A stretch of 64,000 nucleotides of DNA from an uncultured Clostridia bacterium (GCA_946411635.1 CAMKES010000001.1:87696-151695); one strand, 5' to 3'. Positions 24,896 through 34,760 are shown, counted from the stretch's first letter. The notes: generated from the letters alone by a model not told the origin. Program-made: numbers and translations.

Positions 24896-25019
24896 CTTAT
24901 CAAGAGTGACGGAGGGACGGGCCCTGTGAAGTCCGGCAACCTGCAGACGCAAGGTGCCAATTCCCGCAGCGTAAGCTGAAAGATGAGATGCATAAAAGCT
25001 CATCTCGGTGAGCTTTTTT
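24896..25019 (+). ncRNA. SAM-I (S-box) riboswitch with transcription terminator
   Basis: The aptamer (24896-24987) matches the S-box consensus in order: CTTATCAAGAG, GGAGGGACGGGCCCTGTGAA, CCGGCAACC, AAGGTGCCAATTCC and GAAAGATGAG. A terminator follows: stem AAGCTCA/TGAGCTT (24996-25002 with 25009-25015) and a T-run to 25019. The aptamer's last strand AGATGAG (24981-24987) is complementary to CTCATCT (24999-25005) in the terminator, giving the antiterminator. High S-adenosylmethionine therefore ends transcription before metK. Confidence 0.96.
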
Positions 25020-25047
25020 GTTTGTCGGTAAGGCGGAAAGAGGAGTT

Positions 25048-26238
25048 ATGAGAAAATCGTATTTCACCAGTGAATCGGTCACGATCGGGCATCCCGACAA
25101 GATCTGCGACCAGATCAGCGACGCCGTGCTCGACGCGATCATCGAACAGGACCCCAACGCGCGCGTTGCGTGCGAGACCGCCTGCACGACCGGCCTTGTG
25201 CTCGTCATGGGCGAGATCACCACGGAATGCTACGTGGACATCCAGAGCATCGTCAGAAAGACTGTCTGCGACATCGGCTACAACCGCGCGAAGTTCGGCT
25301 TTGACGGCAGCACCTGCGGCGTGATCGTGGCGCTCGACGCGCAGTCGGACGACATTGCGCTCGGCGTCGACCGTTCGCTCGAAAGCAGGCAGGGGCTCGA
25401 CGCGGATCCCATGGACACCGGCGCGGGCGATCAGGGCATGATGTTCGGCTACGCCTGCGACGAAACGCCGATCCTGATGCCGCTGCCGATCGACCTTGCG
25501 CACGCGCTCACGCGCAAGCTCACGAAGGTCCGGCAGAACGGTACGCTTCCGTATCTGCGCCCCGACGGCAAAGCGCAGGTGACCGTCGAGTATGACGGCG
25601 ACAGTCCCGTGCATATCGATACCGTCGTTCTGTCCACACAGCACGACGAGCACGTCACGCACGAACAGCTCGAGCGCGATATGCTCGAATTCGTCATCCG
25701 TCCCGCGCTGCCCGCGGCGATGTTCGACGAAAAGACGCGCGTGCTCGTGAACCCGACCGGCCGCTTCGTCATCGGCGGACCGCAGGGCGACTCGGGGCTC
25801 ACCGGCCGCAAGATCATCGTCGACACCTACGGCGGCTATGCCCGTCACGGCGGCGGCGCGTTCTCCGGCAAGGATCCGACGAAGGTCGACCGCAGCGCGT
25901 GCTACATGGCGCGCTACGCCGCGAAGAACGTCGTTGCGGCAAAGCTCGCGCGCCGCTGCGAGCTGCAGGTCGCGTATGCGATCGGCGTCGCGAAGCCGGT
26001 CTCCGTCCGCGTCGATACCTTCGGCACCGGCGTCGTTCCGGACGAAGTGCTTGAGCAGGCGGTCAAAGCGGTGTTCGATTTCCGGCCGAAGGCGATCATC
26101 GAATCGCTGGACCTGCGCCGTCCGATCTATCAGCAGACCGCAAAGAACGGGCACTTCGGCAATCCCGACTTCCCGTGGGAAAAGACCGACCGCGCGGACG
26201 CGCTGCTTTCCGCCGTCGAACGCCTCAAAAACGCGTAA
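25048..26238 (+). CDS. metK: methionine adenosyltransferase (SAM synthetase)
   Basis: 396-residue enzyme making S-adenosylmethionine from methionine and ATP. It shows the N-terminal [14 protein letters not shown], the hexapeptide-type motif [12 protein letters not shown] (about residues 124-135) and the P-loop-like [19 protein letters not shown] at 25048 has AGAGGAG just upstream. Expression is under the SAM-I riboswitch in its leader, so the product represses its own synthesis by transcription attenuation. Confidence 0.98.
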   Translation: MRKSYFTSESVTIGHPDKICDQISDAVLDAIIEQDPNARVACETACTTGLVLVMGEITTECYVDIQSIVRKTVCDIGYNRAKFGFDGSTCGVIVALDAQSDDIALGVDRSLESRQGLDADPMDTGAGDQGMMFGYACDETPILMPLPIDLAHALTRKLTKVRQNGTLPYLRPDGKAQVTVEYDGDSPVHIDTVVLSTQHDEHVTHEQLERDMLEFVIRPALPAAMFDEKTRVLVNPTGRFVIGGPQGDSGLTGRKIIVDTYGGYARHGGGAFSGKDPTKVDRSACYMARYAAKNVVAAKLARRCELQVAYAIGVAKPVSVRVDTFGTGVVPDEVLEQAVKAVFDFRPKAIIESLDLRRPIYQQTAKNGHFGNPDFPWEKTDRADALLSAVERLKNA

Positions 26239-26340
26239 GCGCGGCGAAAAGAGACGGTCGTGACGCGCATCCCGTGTCATCCTGAGTCGATTATCGACGA
26301 ATGATCTTGAAAAAACGCTTTGATTGCATCGGCGCAAAAA

Positions 26341-26367
26341 AACAGCCCCGTATCGCGCGGGGCTGTT
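26341..26367 (-). terminator. terminator of the small FN3 protein gene
   Basis: 10-bp stem aacagccccg/cggggctgtt (26341-26350 with 26358-26367), preceded by an A-run that becomes the T-tract on the minus strand. It may also end metK transcription (TTTT after the stem). Confidence 0.85.
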
Positions 26368-26376
26368 TTGCGTTCA

Positions 26377-27429
26377 TTACGGTTTGCAGTGACCGCAGGG
26401 AGAGTAGCCGCTGTCGATCAAAGCGCTTCGGGTTCCTTCGTACGTTGCTTTATTCTTGTCGGCGATTCTCTTAACGTCTTTACAAGACGGATTATGGAAC
26501 TTATGCGTCGATGTGTTGAGAATATAGACCTTTGTCTTCTCATTCGTTTTGACGTTCGACCATTTTCCGTAATATTTTGTCCCTTCGAAAACGTGATAGG
26601 ATCGGACTCGGACATAATAGATTGTATTATCGTTCAGACCCGTGATTGTTTTCTGATCCGTTTTCGGATCTGAAATGGTGACCGTATTGACGTTCTTTGT
26701 AAATGCCGAATCCGTTGCGGTCTGCAGCTGATATCCGGTAAAATGCGAACTCGCGCTCCATTTGGCAGTTAATTTCTTCGATCCGGGGGTAACGGAGATC
26801 AACTCGCGCGTAGTAATGCGTACGGTTGTTTTTAACGGACCGACGAGCCCCAGATTATAATTATCCATCGGGTCGTCATAATATGCTTTTATTCCATATT
26901 GATACCGCGTTCCCGCATATACCTTCGTATCGGTCCACGATGTTGAAGTCGTATTGTTCCACCGAAGAAAATCGGTCCATCCGTTCGTTGCACTGCTCCA
27001 GGCACGACGATAAATAACATATCCCCGGGCGCCCTTTACGGAAGACCATTTGATTTGAATCCCATTATCCGTGTTCTCAACGCTGGTTGAAGCAGTAGGA
27101 GGCAGATAGATTTTGAACCACAGGGTCTTTTTTTTGCCGGTTTCCTTGACGGTTACATCAACCAACGCGTTCCCGGGATACGTATTGTTCCGATATGACA
27201 GCGTATACTCCGAAGCATTCAACAACCGACCGTTGTACGATACGATGACAGGCGGAGTCAGACTCGACCCGGTATAGACGACGTAAGGGGTTGTTCCTTT
27301 ATATTTGACATATGCCGGATCAAATGATACGGAGACAGTATCCGTTGCAGCGGCGTCTGCCGTAGTCGGATGCACGATCACGGCCGAAACCAGCAAAATC
27401 AACAAAAGAACAGACAACGCTTTTTTCAT
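26377..27429 (-). CDS. secreted fibronectin type III protein with C-terminal Ada-type Cys/His motif
   Basis: 350 residues: signal peptide (1 to about 27), a beta domain (about 30-110), two fibronectin type III modules (about 112-205 and 207-295) and a C-terminal module, VYILNTSTHKFHNPSC...CGHCKP (about 300-350), which looks like the Ada metal-binding fold seen at the ends of secreted nuclease and lamin-tail proteins. Residues 30-295 are a paralogue of the C-terminal part of the next gene upstream. Its base composition is visibly more AT-rich than its neighbours. It starts 12 nt after the stop of the large FN3 gene, so both are probably one transcript. Confidence 0.85.
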   Translation of the reverse strand: MKKALSVLLLILLVSAVIVHPTTADAAATDTVSVSFDPAYVKYKGTTPYVVYTGSSLTPPVIVSYNGRLLNASEYTLSYRNNTYPGNALVDVTVKETGKKKTLWFKIYLPPTASTSVENTDNGIQIKWSSVKGARGYVIYRRAWSSATNGWTDFLRWNNTTSTSWTDTKVYAGTRYQYGIKAYYDDPMDNYNLGLVGPLKTTVRITTRELISVTPGSKKLTAKWSASSHFTGYQLQTATDSAFTKNVNTVTISDPKTDQKTITGLNDNTIYYVRVRSYHVFEGTKYYGKWSNVKTNEKTKVYILNTSTHKFHNPSCKDVKRIADKNKATYEGTRSALIDSGYSPCGHCKP

Positions 27430-27441
27430 GGTATAAACCCC

Positions 27442-30400
27442 TTATTTCGTCTTCGCGTAGATCACGTTCGACCAGCCGCCGTAATAGGTCGTGCTCTGGA
27501 ACACGTGATACGAGCGTACGCGCACGTAGTAAGTCGTCTTTGCCTTCAGGTCCTTGATGACGCGCTGCGTCGTCTTCGGATTGGAGATCGTGATCGTCTT
27601 CAGACCCGCGCTGAACGAGGCGTTCGTCGCGTACTGCACCTGATAGCCGGTGAACTTCGAGCTCGCTTCCCACTTGACGGTCAGCTGCTTCGTGCCGGGC
27701 GTCACGGAAATGAGCTTGCGCGTGGTGATGCGCACGGTCGTCTTGAGCGGGCCGACCATACCGAGGTTATAGTTGTCCATCGCGCCGCCGATCGTTGCGC
27801 CTGTGACCGGGTCGGTCCGCTGCGTGAAGTACGCCTTCACGCCGTACTGATAGCGCGTGCCGGCATAGACCTTGGTGTCGGTCCAGCTCGTTGCCGTCGT
27901 GTTGTTCCAGCGCTCGAACGACGTCCAGCCGGAGGAGGAGAGGTTCCACGCGCGGCGGTAGATGACGTAGCCCGCGGCGCCGGGGACCGCTTTCCAGCTG
28001 ATCTTGACGCCGTCGTTCACGTTCGCGACCGTCGTGGTCGTCGTGGGCGGCATATAGATCTTGAAGAACACGCGGTTCTCGCTGCCCGTCGCTTTCATGG
28101 TGACCACGGCGTAGCCGGTTCCGGGCTGCTCGTTTTCGAGGTACGAGACCGTGTAATCCGAGGCCGGGATCAGGTTGCTGTCCTTGTCCCGGACGATAAC
28201 GCCGGGCGCAGCGGGCGAGCCGTCGAACACGACGTACGGGGTCGTGCCTTTGAACTCCACGTCGTCGGGATCCATCGCGACGGTAAACGAATCGTCCGCG
28301 ATCGTGAATGCCGGGCTGGATGCATACAGATAGCAGAAATCGAACCCGGTTGTCGTATAGTCGTCCGCCGTCCAGGTCTGCCCGTCGACGACGACCGTCG
28401 GCCCGTCGGCAATAACGTATTCCTCGCCGCCGTCGTCGATGCGGATCTGACAGGAGAACCGCCACGTACCGGGCGTGAACGTGTCGCTATAGAAAGCATG
28501 AACCCACTCATCGCCGTCTTTATAATACCAGCCGCCCATGCCGGTTTCAAAATACGACGGAAGGCCCTCCGAAACGGTGAACTCCGGATGTTCGATCGTA
28601 TTCCCGGCGACCGCCATTGTCTTCATATCGCTCGATGCAACGATCTTCGAGATCTGGGTTTTATCCTCTTTCCTTTTCGCGGTCTTGTAGACGCCGATCT
28701 CGATCTCCGCGTAGTCCCCGGCGTCGTCCGTCACGCGTACGACAAGATTGCTGTTTTTTCCGGTTTGATAGGGCGTTCCGCTGATCGTGCCGTCCGCGGA
28801 GACGTCGACCCAATCGGGGCCGGAGGTTTTGCTGAACGTATAGGGCGGCGTGCCGCCGTCAACCGATCCTGCGACGGAGAAGGGCGTGATCGGCTCATTG
28901 ACGTAGTTGTAATCGATATAGTAAGAACTGAGTTTGTTGAAGATCAGTTCGCCGCCTCCGGTGATCGTGTATACAGGGCTGGTAGCGTAGGTATAGCAGT
29001 AGGTGTCGGAGATACTGGCATGGCCGGTTCCGCTCCACTCGACGCCGTTGACCTTAACGGTCGGGCGGTAGGAGAACGAATACCGGTCGCCGCCGTCGTC
29101 GATGCGGATCTGGCAGGAAAACCGCCATTCGCCGGCAGTGAACTGTCCGGAGGAGATGCGGGTCCACTCGCCGTCGATCAGCTTGGACCAGCCGCCCATG
29201 CCGGTTTCAAAGTATCCGGGTTCACCGCCCGTGACCGTGAACTCCGGCGCCTTGATATCATCGCCGTAGACGGGGACTTCGTCGATATTTGAATTCGCGG
29301 TCAGCGTATCGATGACCTCGTGCGGATGGTCGGAATCGAAGATCTTGAAATGATGATACGCTTCGCCGCAATACCGGTTGATGCCGTAAACGTAGATATC
29401 GCCGTATCCGGGCTCAACATTGTTGTAATAGCTGACGACGTAATCCGTTCCTTCGGCCAGCAGTTCACCGTTACAGACGATCTGAAGATTGGACTGTGTG
29501 AGCGGAGAACCGGTGTAGTTCATCGGCTCGACGCCGAGAAACTCCGCCTGATAGAGGTCCTCCTTGCTCATGATCTTATAGGAGACCCAGACGTGCTCGA
29601 TGCCGTCCTCGTCGAGATACGGCGCTTCGATGATCGTATCGTCGTCGCCGTTGACGGTGAACTGCTGGTCCTCGTGCCAATGACAGCCGGGCGCGAGACC
29701 GACGTCGAAGGTGATGTAGTACGGATCCATCGGGACGAGATATTCCTCGCTCTCGTTCAGATACCAGGGCTCGCCCGGATCGTCCGAAAAACCGGTGTAG
29801 CCGGAATCGGTATCCACGTACCAGCCCTCCGACGCGTCTCCGGAATACGCGTCAAAATAGCTTGGGCCGCGTCTCGACCGGATCGAGTTCAGGAACGACT
29901 GATACGCTTCCGCGCCTGTCATCCGGTCGGAGACCAGGGGAAAATCGGCGGTGGAATAATGCAGATCGATGGTTTCCGGCGTCGTGCCGAGATAGAAGCT
30001 TGTGCCGTAGTTGATGCGATCGTTGCTTCGTGAAAACGCCGTGAACGGCCTCCCGCCGAGGCTAATCTCATAAAGAGATCCGCCGTATGAAAAATAGGTC
30101 TCGTAATCGATCTGGTAATCCGAGCTCATGGTTTGCACGCTTACGACGAGCGTCCATACGCCCTCCGTGAACGAGTGACCGGAATAGTAGGTTTCATTGG
30201 TCGTCTCGTTGTACCAGTACGTCTGGACCTTCAGCGCGGACGTGTATCCGGTCGGGATCGTGCTGGTGACCTTGATGTAAGGCTCGTTCGGATAGAACAG
30301 CGGATCGCCGACGACCGGCGTGGGAATGTCCTCGCTGATCGACAGCGTGAACGCCTGAATGGTCGTTTCCGCTTTGGCCGTTTCGACCGCGGGCATCAGC

Positions 30401-30447
30401 ACGAGAAGCATCAGAACGGAAAGAAGAACGGAAAGGGTGCGTTTCAA
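27442..30447 (-). CDS. large secreted protein with repeated unknown domain, Ig-like and FN3 modules
   Basis: 1001 residues. TTG at 30447 is the likely start: GGAGG lies 8 nt upstream and it yields a clean signal peptide (KRTLSVLLSVLMLLVLMP). The long N-terminal half has a recurring unit of about 95 residues (about 400-495 and 620-712) that begins with YFETGMGGW and contains WRFSCQIRIDDGG; I do not recognise it. Between the units is an Ig-like putative binding domain (GGTPPYTFSKTSGPDWVDV). The C-terminal part carries a bacterial Ig-like segment and two fibronectin type III modules, matching the small protein downstream. No sorting signal; probably secreted and possibly adhesive. Confidence 0.82.
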   Translation of the reverse strand: MKRTLSVLLSVLMLLVLMPAVETAKAETTIQAFTLSISEDIPTPVVGDPLFYPNEPYIKVTSTIPTGYTSALKVQTYWYNETTNETYYSGHSFTEGVWTLVVSVQTMSSDYQIDYETYFSYGGSLYEISLGGRPFTAFSRSNDRINYGTSFYLGTTPETIDLHYSTADFPLVSDRMTGAEAYQSFLNSIRSRRGPSYFDAYSGDASEGWYVDTDSGYTGFSDDPGEPWYLNESEEYLVPMDPYYITFDVGLAPGCHWHEDQQFTVNGDDDTIIEAPYLDEDGIEHVWVSYKIMSKEDLYQAEFLGVEPMNYTGSPLTQSNLQIVCNGELLAEGTDYVVSYYNNVEPGYGDIYVYGINRYCGEAYHHFKIFDSDHPHEVIDTLTANSNIDEVPVYGDDIKAPEFTVTGGEPGYFETGMGGWSKLIDGEWTRISSGQFTAGEWRFSCQIRIDDGGDRYSFSYRPTVKVNGVEWSGTGHASISDTYCYTYATSPVYTITGGGELIFNKLSSYYIDYNYVNEPITPFSVAGSVDGGTPPYTFSKTSGPDWVDVSADGTISGTPYQTGKNSNLVVRVTDDAGDYAEIEIGVYKTAKRKEDKTQISKIVASSDMKTMAVAGNTIEHPEFTVSEGLPSYFETGMGGWYYKDGDEWVHAFYSDTFTPGTWRFSCQIRIDDGGEEYVIADGPTVVVDGQTWTADDYTTTGFDFCYLYASSPAFTIADDSFTVAMDPDDVEFKGTTPYVVFDGSPAAPGVIVRDKDSNLIPASDYTVSYLENEQPGTGYAVVTMKATGSENRVFFKIYMPPTTTTTVANVNDGVKISWKAVPGAAGYVIYRRAWNLSSSGWTSFERWNNTTATSWTDTKVYAGTRYQYGVKAYFTQRTDPVTGATIGGAMDNYNLGMVGPLKTTVRITTRKLISVTPGTKQLTVKWEASSKFTGYQVQYATNASFSAGLKTITISNPKTTQRVIKDLKAKTTYYVRVRSYHVFQSTTYYGGWSNVIYAKTK

Positions 30448-30500
30448 ATCGAAAACCTCCTTACTCCGCGAACGAACGTTCGCATTTATATACACAATAC

Positions 30501-30529
30501 AGTATATATTATCAAAGAAACGATTGCAA
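30501..30529 (-). promoter_or_regulatory. promoter of the large FN3 gene
   Basis: -35 TTGCAA (complement of 30524-30529), 17-bp spacer, -10 TATACT (complement of 30501-30506). Confidence 0.7.
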
Positions 30530-30535
30530 GCGGAA

Positions 30536-30563
30536 AACAAAAAAAGTCCCCTCGAAAGGGGAC
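30536..30563 (-). terminator. terminator of murF-ddl
   Basis: Stem gtcccct/aggggac (30546-30552 with 30557-30563), then a T-run on the minus strand (complement of 30536-30545). Confidence 0.85.
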
Positions 30564-30573
30564 GGATGCGGCG

Positions 30574-31896
30574 TTACAGCGCCTTGATCGCGTCGACAAC
30601 CGCCTTGAGATGCATGCCGTACGAGGCTTTGACGAGCACCGTGTCGCCGTCCTGCAAAAGCGCCGGAAGCCGTTCGATCAGCGCGTCGGCGGTTTCATAC
30701 GCGTCCTGCGGATCGAACGCGGCGTTTTTTGCGAGCGATCCGACGGTGATCATGCGATCGATCCCGCAGCGCTTCGCGTACGCGCCGATGCGCGCGTGGA
30801 AGACGGGCGCGTCCGGTCCGAGCTCCAGCATGTCGCCGAAGATGCAGACCTTCCGTCCGCCCGCCGTTTTGAGCACGTCGAGCGCCGCCTCCATCGAGGT
30901 CGGATTGCAGTTGTAGGAGCCGTCGATGAGCGTGAACCGCGCGGTCCGCACGACGCCCGCGCGGCCCTCGTCGGGACGGAACGCCTCGAGCGCGAACAGC
31001 GCGTTTTCATCGGGCACGCCGAGCGTATGCGCGACGAGCAGCGCGGCGAGCGCGTTCAGCACCATATGCTTTCCCGCGACGGAAAGCCGGACCGGAAGGC
31101 GCTTTCCGAACAGCTCGGCGGTAAACGAGAGACCGTCCAGCCCGTGCTCGCAAAGGTCGACGGCGCGCGCCGTTACGCCCTCGGAGAAGCCGTACGTCAG
31201 CGCGTTCGGGATCGTGCGCAGATACTCGTCGTCGCCGTTCGCGACGATCGTCCCGCCGGGGCGCATGTGCCGGAGCATTTCGGTCTTGCCGCGGAAGATC
31301 CCCTCGCGCGAGCCGAAAAACTCGATGTGCGCTTCGCCGATGTTCGTGAACAGGCAGATCGTGGGCTGGGCGACGCGCGCGATCGCGTCGATCTCGCCGA
31401 AGTGGTTCGTGCCGAGCTCCATGACGGAGACCTGATGCGTTTCGTTGATCGCGAGCACCGTGGTCGGCACGCCGGTCTGGTTGTTCAGATTCCCGACGGT
31501 CGCGTGCGTGCGGAACGTCGTTTCGAGCACCGCCTTGACCATCTGCTTCGTCGTGGTCTTGCCGACGCTGCCGGTGATGCACACGACGGGAATGTCGAAC
31601 CGCTCGCGGTGCAGCTTTGCGGCGTTCTGATACGCAAGCACGGTGTCGTTCACGCGGATGTGCGGCGTGGGCACTTCGGTGTCCGAAATGCTCAAAACCG
31701 CGCCCTTTTCCATCGCGTCCGGAATGAACCGGTGTCCGTCGAACGTGCCGCCGCGGATCGCCACGTAGCCCATGCCGGGCGTAAGCGTACGCGTGTCGAT
31801 GGTGAGCCCGTGCACGACGGGGTCGCCGAAGCCGGACGGCGCATACAGCGTGCCGCCCGTGGCGTCAAGCAGTTCCCGGATCGTAAAATCAGCCAT
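30574..31896 (-). CDS. murF: UDP-N-acetylmuramoyl-tripeptide--D-alanyl-D-alanine ligase
   Basis: 440-residue Mur ligase that adds the D-Ala-D-Ala dipeptide to the stem tripeptide. It has the N-terminal FTIRELLDATGG, the ATP loop ITGSVGKTTTKQM (about residues 110-122) and VMELGTNHFGEI. It overlaps the upstream ddl by 8 nt, so the dipeptide maker and its user are co-translated. The run ends at a terminator. Confidence 0.96.
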   Translation of the reverse strand: MADFTIRELLDATGGTLYAPSGFGDPVVHGLTIDTRTLTPGMGYVAIRGGTFDGHRFIPDAMEKGAVLSISDTEVPTPHIRVNDTVLAYQNAAKLHRERFDIPVVCITGSVGKTTTKQMVKAVLETTFRTHATVGNLNNQTGVPTTVLAINETHQVSVMELGTNHFGEIDAIARVAQPTICLFTNIGEAHIEFFGSREGIFRGKTEMLRHMRPGGTIVANGDDEYLRTIPNALTYGFSEGVTARAVDLCEHGLDGLSFTAELFGKRLPVRLSVAGKHMVLNALAALLVAHTLGVPDENALFALEAFRPDEGRAGVVRTARFTLIDGSYNCNPTSMEAALDVLKTAGGRKVCIFGDMLELGPDAPVFHARIGAYAKRCGIDRMITVGSLAKNAAFDPQDAYETADALIERLPALLQDGDTVLVKASYGMHLKAVVDAIKAL

Positions 31897-32926
31897 GGTT
31901 TTTTTCGAGCGACAGACGGATGATCGTGTCGCAGAGCTGTTCGTAGGAATATCCGACGACCGCCGCCTCCTGCGGGAGCAGGGAGGTCGGCGTCATGCCG
32001 GGCAGCGTGTTCGCTTCGAGACAGTACGCGTCGCCGGTTTCCGTCAGCAGGAAATCGATGCGTCCGTACACCGAGAGCCCGAGCAGCCGGAAGACCGAAA
32101 GCGCGATGCGCTGCAGCTTCTCCGTCGCTTCATCGGGGATCTCGGCGGGCGTGACCTCGCGCGCGGCGCCTGCCTGATACTTGTTTTTGTAATCGTAAAA
32201 GCCGTGGAGCGGAATGATCTCGATCGGCGGCAGCGCCGCTTCTCCGAGGATCCCGCAGGACAGCTCGCGTCCCTTGACGTATTCCTCGACGAGGATCGTG
32301 TTTTCCATGGAGAACGCGAGCTTCAGCGCGTCGTACAGATCCCTGCGCTCGGTCACGACGGACACGCCGATCGACGAACCGCCGTTGCAGGGCTTCACGA
32401 CGCAGGGGAGCGGAAGCGAATCGGGGTCGAACGGCTCGCCCGCGCGCAGCAGAACGCCGCGCGGCGTCAGGATCCCGGCGGACTCGAACATCTGCTTGCT
32501 GATCCATTTGTCCATTGCGTTGCGGCAGCCGGCCGCGCCGGAGCCCGTGTAGCGGATCCCGCGCGAATCAAAGAACGCCTGCAGCTTTCCGTTTTCGCCG
32601 CAGTCGCCGTGCAGCGCCATATAGACGATATCCGCCTGCGCGCACAGCTCCGGCACGTTGAGGCCGATGTATTCATTGAATCCCGTTTTGCGGGAAAGCC
32701 GCAGCGCGTCGAGATCCGGCTCCGTTTCGCTCACGCGGAACGGGGGAAGCGGCTTTGCGCCTTCAAAGAGATCCGTTTTGCCGTCCCAGTCGGGCAGACC
32801 GAAGAACAGATCCACCAGGATCGCCTTGTGCCCGAGGGAAAGAAGCGCGTTGCAGGCCATCGTGCCGCTCGAAAACGAAACGTCGCGCTCGGGAGAGAGA
32901 CCGCCTGCCAAAACTACGATTTTCAT
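31889..32926 (-). CDS. ddl: D-alanine--D-alanine ligase
   Basis: 345-residue ATP-grasp enzyme. LAGGLSPERDVSFSSG is at the start, the ATP-grasp core includes PCVVKPCNGGSSIGVSVV, and the omega-loop GFYDYKNKYQAGAA carries the tyrosine typical of D-Ala-D-Ala rather than VanA-type D-Ala-D-Lac ligases. ATG at 32926 is chosen because GAGGT lies 7 nt upstream; an in-frame TTG is 6 nt earlier. It is the first gene of the ddl-murF operon. Confidence 0.95.
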   Translation of the reverse strand: MKIVVLAGGLSPERDVSFSSGTMACNALLSLGHKAILVDLFFGLPDWDGKTDLFEGAKPLPPFRVSETEPDLDALRLSRKTGFNEYIGLNVPELCAQADIVYMALHGDCGENGKLQAFFDSRGIRYTGSGAAGCRNAMDKWISKQMFESAGILTPRGVLLRAGEPFDPDSLPLPCVVKPCNGGSSIGVSVVTERRDLYDALKLAFSMENTILVEEYVKGRELSCGILGEAALPPIEIIPLHGFYDYKNKYQAGAAREVTPAEIPDEATEKLQRIALSVFRLLGLSVYGRIDFLLTETGDAYCLEANTLPGMTPTSLLPQEAAVVGYSYEQLCDTIIRLSLEKNHG

Positions 32927-32948
32927 ATGCAATACCTCGCTACGTTAC

Positions 32949-32977
32949 TTTATACCATATTTTTCACGCTATGACAA
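32949..32977 (-). promoter_or_regulatory. promoter of ddl-murF
   Basis: -35 TTGTCA (complement of 32972-32977), 17-bp spacer, -10 TATAAA (complement of 32949-32954). Confidence 0.65.
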
Positions 32978-33071
32978 CAGATTCTTGCGTTCCGGGTCAA
33001 AAATCGCGCGGATCCGCGTAAACTGTCGGGGATGCGCCGGGGCACGCCCGGCCGTCCGGAAAGGAGAGACC

Positions 33072-34754
33072 GTGAAACGGATCGTGATCATTCTGCTTGC
33101 CGCGCTGCTTGCATGCTGCGGATGCGGCGCGCCGCATTCGCCCGAACCGGAGGCGCCCGAACACACCGCTCTGTCGTTTTCCGAGCTTCCTGAGCCGCCC
33201 GGGGACGCGGCGCTGACCGTGCTTCGCGCAAAGGAACTGCTGCTCCGGATCGAAAACGGCGAGCTTTCCGGCGAGGCGGCGCTGGCTAAGCTCGAGACCG
33301 CGCAGAGCGTCGCGCGATCGCTTGAGACCGCGGCGGCCGTCGCCTACGTGCGGTACAGCCTCGACGTGACCGACGAAGCGCGCCGCACGGCGTACGAAAC
33401 GCTGGAGGGGCAGCTGTACGAACTCGGCTGCGTACTGAACGACGCGGCGCTTCTTCTGACAAAGGATCCGGCGCTTTCGGACCGGTTCGACGCGGAAACG
33501 GCGGAACGGCTCGTCCGCGCGGACGCGCTTTCCGATCTGTCCGTCTCGTCGCTCGCCGAACGGGAGCGCGCGCTCGTCGGCGCGTACGATACGCTGGAAT
33601 CGCGGCTCCGTGTCCCGTACAAGGACCGCGAATGGACGGGGGACGCGATCCTGAACGACCCGACGCTTTCCGAAGAGGATTTCAACGCGCTGTACGAGGC
33701 GTATCTGTCCGCCTTCAACGCGGAGGCCGGCGCGATCTTTCTTGAACTGATCGACGTGCGGACGCGCACGGCGCGGGCGCTCGGCTTCGATTCGTACGTC
33801 GATTACGTCTCCGCGTGCCGGGAACGCGATTACGCGCCGGAGGAGGCCGCGGCGTTCTGCGAACGCGTCAAACGCGTCGCCGTTCCGGTCTTTCTCCGGT
33901 GCAGGAACGATTTTTACGCGGCGGTCGCGCGGCTGTACGGAGCCGTTTTCGAGCGGGAGCCGACGTTTGCGCGCGTCGGGGAAGCCGTCGCCTCGATCGT
34001 TCCGGCGTTCTTCGAACCGTGGGATTACATGCTTTCGCACGGCATGTACGACGCCGGCACGAACGAAACGCGCATGGGCGGGAGCTTTACGACGTATTTT
34101 CCGGATTACGGCGCGCCGTTTCTGTTCACGGCATGGTCGAACGGATTCGAAATGCCGCCGACGCTGATCCACGAGTTCGGGCACTTCGCCGCGTTCTACC
34201 GCAACGGCGAAACGCTGCGCGGCGAGGCGTCGCCGGACCTTGCCGAAATCGATTCGCAGGGGCTTGAACTGCTGACCGTTTTGCGATATGATACGATATA
34301 CGGGGAATGGGAAGACGCGGCGCGGACCGCGGAACTGTATCTGTCGCTGTACACGCTCGTCTGCGGCTGCCTGGAAGACGAATTTCAGCGGTTTGCCTAC
34401 GCGGCGGAGGATCCGACCGTCGAAGCGCTGAACGCGGAATACGGGCGTCTGATCGGCGAATACGGCCTTGTCGGGCTCGGCGCGGAGGCGCGGAGCTGGA
34501 CGCAGATCCCGCAGACGTTCCGTTCGCCGCTGTATGAGATCGGCTATGCGGCCGCCATGAGCGCCGCGATGGAACTGTATCGCGCCGGACGGACCGATGC
34601 CGCCGCCGCGGCCGACGCATATCTGTCGATCGTCGACCGAAGGGCGGGAAGCACGTTTCGAAAAACGCTCCTTCGGACGGGGCTGACCGATCCGTTCGGA
34701 TCCGAATGGGAGGAACGCTTTTCCGAGACGCTCGACGCGATTTTTCCCCGATAG
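33072..34754 (+). CDS. M3-family oligoendopeptidase-like lipoprotein
   Basis: 560 residues. A lipoprotein signal with lipobox LLAC (cysteine near residue 15) is followed by a long helical region and the zinc motif HEFGH (367-371) within TLIHEFGHFAAFYRNGE, with SPDLAEIDSQGLEL beyond. These match M3 (oligoendopeptidase F) enzymes, which are normally cytosolic; here the lipobox would place it outside the membrane, and it could hydrolyse peptides at the surface. GTG at 33072 has AAGGAG 5 nt upstream. The next gene starts 6 nt after the stop, so it may be co-transcribed with the flavinylation cluster. Confidence 0.87.
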   Translation: MKRIVIILLAALLACCGCGAPHSPEPEAPEHTALSFSELPEPPGDAALTVLRAKELLLRIENGELSGEAALAKLETAQSVARSLETAAAVAYVRYSLDVTDEARRTAYETLEGQLYELGCVLNDAALLLTKDPALSDRFDAETAERLVRADALSDLSVSSLAERERALVGAYDTLESRLRVPYKDREWTGDAILNDPTLSEEDFNALYEAYLSAFNAEAGAIFLELIDVRTRTARALGFDSYVDYVSACRERDYAPEEAAAFCERVKRVAVPVFLRCRNDFYAAVARLYGAVFEREPTFARVGEAVASIVPAFFEPWDYMLSHGMYDAGTNETRMGGSFTTYFPDYGAPFLFTAWSNGFEMPPTLIHEFGHFAAFYRNGETLRGEASPDLAEIDSQGLELLTVLRYDTIYGEWEDAARTAELYLSLYTLVCGCLEDEFQRFAYAAEDPTVEALNAEYGRLIGEYGLVGLGAEARSWTQIPQTFRSPLYEIGYAAAMSAAMELYRAGRTDAAAAADAYLSIVDRRAGSTFRKTLLRTGLTDPFGSEWEERFSETLDAIFPR

Positions 34755-34760
34755 AGGATT

